A DNA stretch of 8,442 nt from Flavobacteriaceae bacterium UBA7433 (GTDB lineage: Bacteria; Bacteroidota; Bacteroidia; Flavobacteriales; Flavobacteriaceae). Each line of letters opens with the position of its first letter. Within the stretch, counting starts at the first letter, position 1. Where the stretch lies: NCBI GenBank assembly GCA_002477565.1, contig DLQL01000071.1:12757-21198 (forward strand), in the 5' to 3' direction. Position numbers and translations under genes: made by a program. Below are positions 1-5,253 of the stretch, one piece after another. The notes under the pieces are model-generated. The model did not search any database. It was not told the DNA's origin and worked only from the letters and a program-made list of their open reading frames with translations.

Positions 1-225
1 ACTTTTTTGGCAAAGGAAAGCCTTCAGAAAACCATCGTTTTGACAGGAGCGATGGTTCCTTATCAATTTGGCAGTTCTGACGGTTTGTTCAACCTCGGAA
101 GTTCCTTGGCATTTGTTCAAACGCTTCCTGTGGGAGTATACATCTCCATGAATGGAAAATACTTTTCTTGGAACAATGTGCGGAAAAACACAAACATGGG
201 TGAATTTGAACCCCTGTCAGAATAG
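1..225 (+). CDS. Asparaginase-like protein, N-domain-only type (3' end only)
   Basis: The reading frame is open from base 1 and ends at TAG 223-225, so the gene starts outside the window; the in-frame TTG at 7 is not a real start. The visible 74 residues contain KTIVLTGAMVP, which matches the KPVVLTGAQ strand of L-asparaginases, then a DGLFNL segment, and VGVYISMNGK...NNVRKN, which matches the VxVFFNGKLLRGNRVxK strand that closes the asparaginase N-terminal domain. The protein stops about ten residues later, where a full-length enzyme of about 330 residues would have a further C-terminal domain. It therefore looks like the short asparaginase N-domain proteins (about 160-170 aa) that I recall from Flavobacteriia. 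The catalytic Thr/Asp/Lys residues lie mostly upstream and cannot be checked, so asparagine hydrolysis is a family inference only. Confidence 0.8.
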   Translation, partial: TFLAKESLQKTIVLTGAMVPYQFGSSDGLFNLGSSLAFVQTLPVGVYISMNGKYFSWNNVRKNTNMGEFEPLSE

Positions 226-227
226 CG

Positions 228-276
228 AAGCTCCCTAACCTTCCAAACACATGCGAAACAGGGAGGCCTTATTTTT
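228..276 (+). terminator. Candidate intrinsic terminator after the asparaginase-like gene
   Basis: CTCCCT (231-236) pairs with AGGGAG (260-265), and AAG (228-230) can extend the stem with CTT (268-270) across a two-base bulge. A T-rich stretch follows at 269-276. The 23-nt loop is long for an intrinsic terminator, so this is tentative. Its position, just after the stop at 225 and before the preferred start of the next gene at 329, fits a transcript end. It also means that an ATG at 251 would lie in the hairpin loop. Confidence 0.4.
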
Positions 277-328
277 AAATTTACAAAGCCCGATTCCTAT
301 AGAGTTTTTGTTTATTTTTGCTCATGAT

Positions 329-1876
329 ATGCGACATTTAAAATCCTACTGCGTGTTTTTTTTACTTTTGGCGAACCTCGGCCTCTGTGCCCAGACCCAA
401 AAAATAAAAATACTCAATTCCGAACAGACATATAAAAACGAATTGAAATATCCCGGCGCGATTGTTTTGAATGGCGCTGTCCGAGTCAGTCATGAAGGTG
501 CTGTTTTAAAGTGCAAAAAAGCCTTGTACTACCAAAGAAATAATTTGTTGCATGCCTTTGGAAATGTAAGGATCAACCAAGGAGATACGCTTCACCAAAC
601 AAGTGAATACACCCACTACAATGGAACGACAAAAAAAGTTGTTTCATGGGGCAATGTAGTCTTGACAGACCCTACAATGACGCTGAAAACAGACACTTTG
701 CACTTTGACAGAACGCTGCAGGAACTCTTTTACAACTGCAGTGCGACCATTCGTGACGATACCAACCAGCTGCAAAGCAAAAAAGGGGTTTACAAACTCA
801 AATCTAAAAAATTTACAGCGAAACAAAATGTAGTCGTTGAAAATTCCGAAAACAAATTGGTTTCAAATTACTTGGATTACTTTACAGACTCTGGACAAAC
901 CTATTTTTATGGCCCCTCGACCCTCACCACTCCCGAAAGTGTGGCCTATGGCGAAAAAGGATTTTACGATACCAAAATAAATATCTCAAGGTTGGTTCAA
1001 AATGCCAAAATCCATTACAACAACCGCATCATTGAAGGCGACAGCATTTACAGCAATCGAAAAAAATCCTTTGCTTCCAGTACCGGAAATATCGTCGTTA
1101 CCGATTCCTTGAACAATTCCATTGTCAAAGGCGGCTATGCTGAATTTTACCAAGAAAAAGACTCCGTGTTTGTAATCGACAGACCCGTAGCCATATCCAT
1201 TGCTGACAAGGACTCTCTGTACATACACGGCGATACTTTGTTGATCACTGGAAAGCCAGAAAAAAGAATTTTGCGCGCCTACCACCATGTCAAAATTTTC
1301 AAAACAGATTTGCGTGGAAAATGTGACTCTTTGCACTCCAACCAAAAAACGGGTTTGACAAAATTATTTAAGAATCCTGTATTGTGGTCCGATGAAAATC
1401 AAATCACTGGAGACAGCATTCATTTGCTGTCCAACCCCAAAACAAACACATTGGATTCTTTGTTTATAAAAAAAAATGCATTCATCATTCAAAAAGATTC
1501 GGCAGGTTTCAGTCAAATCAAGGGCAAAAACATGTATGGAAAATTTGAAAACAACAGCTTGAACAGTTTGTTGGCAAAAGGAAATGGAGAAGTCATCAAC
1601 TACGCAAGAGACGAAGCTCAAAAACTGATCGGTATTTTAAAGATGAGTTGCAGCAATATCTTGTTCCAACTTCAAGAAAATGCCATTGATAAAATTCGAT
1701 TTTTGAACAGTCCTGATGGGAAGACATATCCCCCCTCTCAATTTCCTGAAAATCAAAAAAAACTGGAAGGTTTTGTTTGGAGAGAGGATGAAAAACCGTT
1801 GCGGATGGAAGATATTTTTATACACGACAATCCTGATAAAATCTTAGAAATGGATGAAATCCCTACAAAAGACTAA
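329..1876 (+). CDS. OstA/LptA-like periplasmic protein (LPS transport-related)
   Basis: The protein is 515 aa when started at ATG 329. This start gives a clean signal peptide: MRHLK, a hydrophobic run (residues 8-19), and cleavage near LCA|Q at residue 21/22. The in-frame ATG at 251 would add 26 residues ahead of the signal peptide and lies inside a candidate terminator loop, so I reject it. The mature protein is a long series of short beta-type units with recurring D-S/T-L or G-D-S/T motifs, for example NQGDTLH, LKTDTLHF, EGDSIYS, IHGDTLL, KCDSLHS and TGDSIHL. This pattern is expected of OstA-like beta-jellyroll domains (LptA and LptD N-domain type), which bind LPS in the periplasm on its way to the outer membrane. 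There are no membrane segments and no C-terminal LptD barrel, so it is an OstA-like protein much longer than E. coli LptA (about 185 aa), not LptD itself. Its exact role in LPS transport is inferred. Confidence 0.85.
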   Translation: MRHLKSYCVFFLLLANLGLCAQTQKIKILNSEQTYKNELKYPGAIVLNGAVRVSHEGAVLKCKKALYYQRNNLLHAFGNVRINQGDTLHQTSEYTHYNGTTKKVVSWGNVVLTDPTMTLKTDTLHFDRTLQELFYNCSATIRDDTNQLQSKKGVYKLKSKKFTAKQNVVVENSENKLVSNYLDYFTDSGQTYFYGPSTLTTPESVAYGEKGFYDTKINISRLVQNAKIHYNNRIIEGDSIYSNRKKSFASSTGNIVVTDSLNNSIVKGGYAEFYQEKDSVFVIDRPVAISIADKDSLYIHGDTLLITGKPEKRILRAYHHVKIFKTDLRGKCDSLHSNQKTGLTKLFKNPVLWSDENQITGDSIHLLSNPKTNTLDSLFIKKNAFIIQKDSAGFSQIKGKNMYGKFENNSLNSLLAKGNGEVINYARDEAQKLIGILKMSCSNILFQLQENAIDKIRFLNSPDGKTYPPSQFPENQKKLEGFVWREDEKPLRMEDIFIHDNPDKILEMDEIPTKD

Positions 1877-1913
1877 TCCATTTCTTTTTATTGTTCCCTT
1901 TTGATCGCAACCT

Positions 1914-3098
1914 ATGAAAGCTGATTTCCTCAAACACCAAGCACAAACAACCTCACACCCATTGGCGTTGGAGATTTCCCATGCGAAAGGTTCCTATGTG
2001 TACGATGTGGCAGGAAAGTCCTATTTGGACTTTGTCGCAGGTGTATCAGCGAACAGTTTGGGTCACAACCATCCAAAAATTAGTGAGGCCATCAAACAAC
2101 AAGTAGATCTGTATACACATGTCATGGTGTATGGAGAATTTATCCAGCAGCCATCGTTGGATCTTTGCAAACTTTTGGCGGCGCAGTTGCCTGCCTCTCT
2201 GTCATCCGTATACCTCACCAATTCTGGAACAGAGGCAACGGAAGGAGCGATAAAACTTGCAAAACGCTTTACCAAGCGAAGTGGTATGATTGCAGCAAAA
2301 AATGCCTACCACGGAAATACCCAAGGAGCGATGAGTGTTTCGGGTGCAGAAGGCCAAAACCGAGCTTTTAGGCCTTTGGTCCCAGGAGTACAATTTATCT
2401 CATTTAACGATTCTGCTGATTTACAAAAAATCACTCGAGAAACTGCAGGAGTGATTCTAGAGACCATTCAAGGAGGTGCGGGCTTTGTGACACCTCAAAA
2501 CGATTACTTGGCAAAAGTACGGAAGCGCTGTGACGAAGTGGGTGCTCTTCTCCTACTCGACGAAATTCAAACGGGCATTGGCCGAACAGGCAAGCTGTTT
2601 GGCTTTGAAAATTACAAGGTGATCCCTGACATCATCATTGCAGGCAAAGGCTTGGGGGGTGGTATGCCAATCGGGGCATTCATCGCTTCAAAAACACTTA
2701 TGGATTGCCTGAAAGAAAAACCAGCATTGGGCCATATCACTACTTTTGGAGGACACCCCCTAATCGCAGCAGCTGCCTTGGCCACACTCAAAGAAGTAAC
2801 AACTTCTAATTTGATGGAAGAAAGCCTGCGCAAAGAAAAATTATTCCGATCCTTGCTAACACATCCTGAAGTTCTTGAAATTCGAGGAAAGGGATTGATG
2901 TTGGCTGCATTGGTAAAAAGTTCTGAAATAGCGAGTCAAGTCATTTTGAAATGCATTGACAGAGGCTTGCTTTTGTTTTGGCTCTTATTTGAAGGACGTG
3001 CCATTCGCATTACTCCTCCCCTTACCATTTCCGACAACGAAATACGACTCGGTTGCAAAATACTGTTAGAAGCCCTCGACGAAGTGCTTTCAAACTAG
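1914..3098 (+). CDS. Class-III PLP-dependent aminotransferase (acetylornithine/ornithine-type family)
   Basis: This is a full-length, 394-aa fold-type I, class-III (subgroup II) aminotransferase. Visible landmarks in order are TNSGTEATEGAIK (102-114, PLP phosphate-binding SGTEA), AYHGNTQGAM (131-140, the aromatic and His stacking over the cofactor), E183 in the ETIQGGAG loop, LLLDEIQTGIGRTGK (213-227, D216 contacting the pyridine nitrogen), IIAGKGLGGGMPIGA (241-255, Schiff-base K245), TTFGGHPL (276-283, T277 to phosphate of the partner subunit), and R365 in IRITPPL, equivalent to the substrate-carboxylate arginine of ArgD. It is cytosolic and uses glutamate or 2-oxoglutarate as amino donor or acceptor. 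The family includes ArgD, omega-aminotransferases and lysine 6-aminotransferase, and sequence alone does not fix the substrate. FGGHPL instead of the FGGNPL typical of ArgD makes a true arginine-biosynthetic role uncertain, and no arg genes are nearby. It starts 37 nt after the OstA-like gene and may share its transcript. Confidence 0.9.
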   Translation: MKADFLKHQAQTTSHPLALEISHAKGSYVYDVAGKSYLDFVAGVSANSLGHNHPKISEAIKQQVDLYTHVMVYGEFIQQPSLDLCKLLAAQLPASLSSVYLTNSGTEATEGAIKLAKRFTKRSGMIAAKNAYHGNTQGAMSVSGAEGQNRAFRPLVPGVQFISFNDSADLQKITRETAGVILETIQGGAGFVTPQNDYLAKVRKRCDEVGALLLLDEIQTGIGRTGKLFGFENYKVIPDIIIAGKGLGGGMPIGAFIASKTLMDCLKEKPALGHITTFGGHPLIAAAALATLKEVTTSNLMEESLRKEKLFRSLLTHPEVLEIRGKGLMLAALVKSSEIASQVILKCIDRGLLLFWLLFEGRAIRITPPLTISDNEIRLGCKILLEALDEVLSN

Positions 3099-3171
3099 TG
3101 CATTTCAAAAACAGATGTCTTGAACCCCTTGATTGAAAAAATCAAACGGTACAATTTTATTCAATAGTTAT

Positions 3172-3203
3172 TTTATCAAATAAAAATGGCTTGGTTTGAT
3201 AAA
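3172..3203. repeat. Perfect 9-bp inverted repeat over the cspA promoter (candidate operator)
   Basis: TTTATCAAA (3172-3180) is repeated in inverse as TTTGATAAA (3195-3203), separated by 14 nt, so the centres of the arms lie 23 bp apart, about two helical turns. The right arm sits between the candidate -33 and -7 elements of the cold-shock gene. No T-run follows on either strand, so it does not look like a terminator. A dimeric regulator binding here is an inference. Confidence 0.5.
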
Positions 3204-3217
3204 TAGTAGTACATTTG
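3191..3217 (+). promoter_or_regulatory. Bacteroidota-type promoter of the cold-shock gene
   Basis: TACATTTG (3210-3217) is an exact match to the Bacteroidota -7 consensus TAnnTTTG. A TTG at 3191-3193 lies 16 bp upstream, one short of the usual spacing for the -33 element. The start of transcription would fall around 3222-3226, giving a short A/T-rich leader of about 16-20 nt before ATG 3242, with no Shine-Dalgarno sequence. Confidence 0.65.
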
Positions 3218-3241
3218 CCTTTTTAACAATATATTTTTATA

Positions 3242-3433
3242 ATGAAAAACGGTACAGTAAAGTTTTTTAATGAATCCAAAGGATTTGGATTCATTACAGA
3301 CACAGAATCAGGCGAAGAATTCTTCGTACACATCTCAGGATTGGTAGATGAAATTAGAGAAGGAGACTCAGTAGAGTTTGACATCAAAGAAGGTAGAAAA
3401 GGTATGAATGCAGTAGACGTTAAAGTAATTTAA
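3242..3433 (+). CDS. cspA: CspA-family cold-shock protein
   Basis: This is a 63-aa single cold-shock domain, slightly shorter than E. coli CspA (70 aa). It carries the diagnostic NGTVKFFN N-terminus, RNP1 KGFGFI (residues 13-18) and RNP2 FFVHI (27-31), whose aromatic residues stack on single-stranded RNA or DNA. The C-terminal strand KGMNAVDVKVI closes the five-stranded barrel. Members act in the cytosol as RNA chaperones, melting mRNA structures or altering transcription termination. The gene stands alone, with its own promoter (3191-3217), an inverted repeat over that promoter and a strong terminator at 3463-3494. The leader is short, unlike the roughly 160-nt thermosensing leader of E. coli cspA, so cold induction by that RNA mechanism is not supported. 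The symbol indicates the family; which csp paralogue this is cannot be told. Confidence 0.95.
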   Translation: MKNGTVKFFNESKGFGFITDTESGEEFFVHISGLVDEIREGDSVEFDIKEGRKGMNAVDVKVI

Positions 3434-3462
3434 TCTCCACTGTTATATTTTTAAAATCTAAC

Positions 3463-3494
3463 AAAGCTTGCCTCAATGGGCAAGCTTTTTTTTT
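3463..3494 (+). terminator. Strong intrinsic terminator of the cold-shock gene
   Basis: AAAGCTTGCC (3463-3472) pairs perfectly with GGCAAGCTTT (3479-3488) around a 6-nt loop, giving a 10-bp stem. A run of nine T residues (3486-3494) follows. It lies 29 nt after the TAA at 3431 and separates the cold-shock unit from the downstream cassette. Confidence 0.92.
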
Positions 3495-3541
3495 GTCTTT
3501 AAAATTGCGATTCCTTTCCATAGCAAAGGTCGAAATGCATA

Positions 3542-3578
3542 TTGACTTCGTAAAAAAAAATAAAAAGACGTATCTTAG
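3542..3578 (+). promoter_or_regulatory. Weak candidate promoter for the thioredoxin-apbE-DUF4266-DUF3570 cassette
   Basis: TATCTTAG (3571-3578) matches the -7 consensus TAnnTTTG at all but one fixed position. A TTG lies at 3542-3544, but the 26-bp spacing is longer than usual. A promoter is expected here because a strong terminator lies upstream and the first gene begins at 3603. The exact elements are uncertain. Confidence 0.3.
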
Positions 3579-3602
3579 AGACCTCTTAAAAATTTACGAG
3601 TC

Positions 3603-4058
3603 ATGAACAAATCTGTCTACTTGTTTTCCTTTTTTATTTTTTTATCGTTTGCGAGCAATGCTCAAGAATGGTTTCTAGATTTGGAATTGGCAAAAGCGAA
3701 AGCCTCCGATGAAAACAAAGCAATTATTTTGGTTTTTCAAGGTTCCGATTGGTGCGGTCCCTGCATCAAACTCGACCGGAACATCTGGTCTTCGGATGCC
3801 TTTGCCGCCAACCACTCAGAGACATTTGTGTTGCTAAAAGCAGACTTCCCAAGAAGAAAAAAGAATGCACTTTCCAAGGGACAAGAAGAAAAAAACAACC
3901 TGTTGGCTGCAACTTACAACCCAAACGGTCTTTTTCCGTTGGTCGTGGTATTGGATGCAAAAGGGCTTGTTTTGGGATGCACAGGATATTCCAAAGACAG
4001 CCCATTGACATATTTAAAAAAACTACAAAAATTCACAGAGCAACTTGAAGAAAATTAG
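3603..4058 (+). CDS. Exported thioredoxin-fold protein with WCGPC active site
   Basis: The protein is 151 aa. Residues 1-20 form a signal peptide (MNK, hydrophobic 5-17, SNA|Q), so it works in the periplasm or is exposed there. The fold is thioredoxin-like: a short N-terminal helix (LELAKAKASDENK), strand AIILVFQGS, active site WCGPC (residues 50-54, redox cysteines C51 and C54), and a probable cis-Pro at P112 in GLFPLVVVLD. A basic insert at 84-98 (RRKK...KGQEEK) lies between the two halves. WCGPC is the reducing thioredoxin-type motif rather than the oxidising DsbA CPHC type, so disulfide reduction is the likely activity. As first gene of the cassette it overlaps the FMN transferase by 14 nt. 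A plausible client is the CGC-tailed lipoprotein two genes downstream, but this is inference. It resembles the Thioredoxin_7/DsbD-gamma-like groups. Confidence 0.9.
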   Translation: MNKSVYLFSFFIFLSFASNAQEWFLDLELAKAKASDENKAIILVFQGSDWCGPCIKLDRNIWSSDAFAANHSETFVLLKADFPRRKKNALSKGQEEKNNLLAATYNPNGLFPLVVVLDAKGLVLGCTGYSKDSPLTYLKKLQKFTEQLEEN

Positions 4059-5028
4059 TTTTACTTGCTGTTTGTTGTTCTCTCTGTCATTTTATGCTCA
4101 AGAGAACTACAAAAGAACCTTATCATTAATGGGGTCTCGCTTTGACATCACTGTGGTCGCAAACTCTCAAGAGAATGGCGACCGGTACTTACAAATGGCC
4201 ATTGGTGAAATTACAAGAATCGAAAAAATCATCTCTTCTTGGGATCCACAATCAGAAACTTCCGAAATCAATAGAAATGCTGGCATTCGTCCTGTCGCAG
4301 TTTCCAAAGAGCTGTTCCAGTTGATTGTTCGTGCATGCGCTGTCTCAAAACTCACCAAAGGCGCTTTTGACATCAGTTACGCTTCTATGGATGCTCTTTG
4401 GAAGTTTGACGGTACGATGACAGAGAAGCCCTCCTCAACACAGATAAAAGCTTCCGTAAAAAAGGTAGGTTTTCAAAACATCAAATTGAACAAAGAAAAA
4501 AGCAGTGTCTTCCTAAAGAATAAAGGCATGAAAATAGGTTTTGGTGCCATTGGAAAAGGCTATGCTGCAGACAAAGCGCGGTCCCTCTTGCAGTCCAAAG
4601 GCATCAAAGGAGGCCTCATCAATGCCTCAGGGGATCTAAATGCATGGGGAAAGCAAGCCAATGGAAATGACTGGATGGTTGCGATCACCAACCCCATGAA
4701 CAAAAAGAAGGCTTTTTCGTGGATGCCTGTGAACAATTCGGCGGTCGTTACTTCAGGGAATTACGAAAGATTTGTTATTTTTGAGGGGCTGCGTTATGCA
4801 CACATCATTGACCCGAGAACAGGAATGCCTTCAACGGGCATTCAAAGTGTCACCGTCTTTACCAAAAATGCAGAATTAGCAGACGCCTTGTCTACGGCAC
4901 TTTTTGTAATGGGAGTAGAAACCGGTTTGGATTTTGCGAACCAATTGAAAGGCGTCGAATGTGTATTTGTTGACAACGACAACCAATTGCACCGTTCTGA
5001 GAACATCCAATTTAACACAACTTACTAA
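4045..5028 (+). CDS. apbE: FAD:protein FMN transferase (ApbE family), exported
   Basis: This enzyme moves FMN from FAD onto a Ser/Thr of target flavoproteins, using Mg2+, outside the cytosol. The 327-aa length fits the family. TTG 4045 is the only possible start that keeps the signal peptide: an in-frame stop lies at 4015-4017, no ATG lies between, and the first internal ATG is codon 29. Residues 1-18 are MKK, a hydrophobic core, then YAQ. Family motifs in order are SSWDPQSETSEINR (64-77), GAFDISYASMDALWKF (106-121), GAIGKGYAAD (168-177), LINASGDL (191-198), TSGNYERF (236-243), AHIIDPRTG (252-260) and ADALSTALFVMG (279-290), the last holding the D280/T284 metal-site residues. No lipobox is seen: Cys 8 and 9 are in the hydrophobic core, so anchoring is unclear. 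The 14-nt overlap with the preceding gene suggests translational coupling. No NqrB/C or RnfD/G gene is present, so the acceptor is probably encoded in this cassette. Confidence 0.93.
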   Translation: MKKISFTCCLLFSLSFYAQENYKRTLSLMGSRFDITVVANSQENGDRYLQMAIGEITRIEKIISSWDPQSETSEINRNAGIRPVAVSKELFQLIVRACAVSKLTKGAFDISYASMDALWKFDGTMTEKPSSTQIKASVKKVGFQNIKLNKEKSSVFLKNKGMKIGFGAIGKGYAADKARSLLQSKGIKGGLINASGDLNAWGKQANGNDWMVAITNPMNKKKAFSWMPVNNSAVVTSGNYERFVIFEGLRYAHIIDPRTGMPSTGIQSVTVFTKNAELADALSTALFVMGVETGLDFANQLKGVECVFVDNDNQLHRSENIQFNTTY

Positions 5029-5031
5029 ATC

Positions 5032-5244
5032 ATGATGAAATCATTTTTTTTACTCATTGCACTGCTGTTGTTGGCAAGCTCCTGTACTGTCATCAAAGAA
5101 TACGAAAAAGTCTACCTTAACGACCCTGACATGGAACTTTCTGCACGCGCAATTGAACGCTATGAAACCAATTTTCAAGTCTATCGAGAAAGTGCTTCTG
5201 GTGCCAACGGAGGAAAAAATGGCGGCGGCTGCGGTTGCAATTAA
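5032..5244 (+). CDS. DUF4266 family small lipoprotein with Gly-rich CGCN tail
   Basis: This is a 70-aa protein (69 if ATG 5035 is used; the gene begins ATGATGAAA). Residues 1-17 are a lipoprotein signal peptide with lipobox LASSC, so C18 would be lipidated after cleavage and the mature protein is only about 53 aa. The mature part has VIKEYEKVYLNDPDMEL, an amphipathic helix (ARAIERYETNFQVYRE, 38-53), then a flexible Gly-rich tail that ends in GGGCGCN with C67 and C69. I recognise this as DUF4266, a family of unknown function. It starts 3 nt after the apbE stop and is followed after 9 nt by the DUF3570 gene, so the four genes very probably form one transcript. The CGC pair could bind a metal or be a thiol substrate of the WCGPC protein in the cassette; neither is shown by the sequence. 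SGAN (56-59) resembles an ApbE acceptor motif but has Asn at the acceptor position. Confidence 0.9.
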   Translation: MMKSFFLLIALLLLASSCTVIKEYEKVYLNDPDMELSARAIERYETNFQVYRESASGANGGKNGGGCGCN

Positions 5245-5253
5245 GACATTACT

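Noticed and set aside
313..320. TATTTTTG, an exact match to the -7 consensus, before the OstA-like gene
   Set aside because: It ends only 8 nt before ATG 329 and has no TTG/TTTG at the right distance upstream, so it would give an almost leaderless transcript. It is probably chance in T-rich DNA.
251..328. N-terminal extension of the OstA-like gene from ATG 251
   Set aside because: It precedes a complete signal peptide starting at 329 and overlaps a candidate terminator hairpin.
986..1345. 119-codon minus-strand frame within the OstA-like gene
   Set aside because: It is antisense to a coherent beta-repeat protein, with no motif and no promoter.
3129..3145. TTGATT-GAAAA-AATCAA hairpin after the aminotransferase gene as a terminator
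   Set aside because: The stem is only 6 bp and A/T-rich, and no T-run follows. It is noted only as part of the half-site cluster.
3513..3529. CCTTT/AAAGG 5-bp hairpin between the cold-shock and thioredoxin genes
   Set aside because: It is too short to distinguish from chance and has no T-run.
5211..5244. DUF4266 Gly/Cys tail as a RiPP precursor core peptide
   Set aside because: The protein has a lipoprotein signal and no leader-core layout, and no radical SAM, YcaO, LanM or peptidase gene lies nearby. Only the tail composition suggested it.
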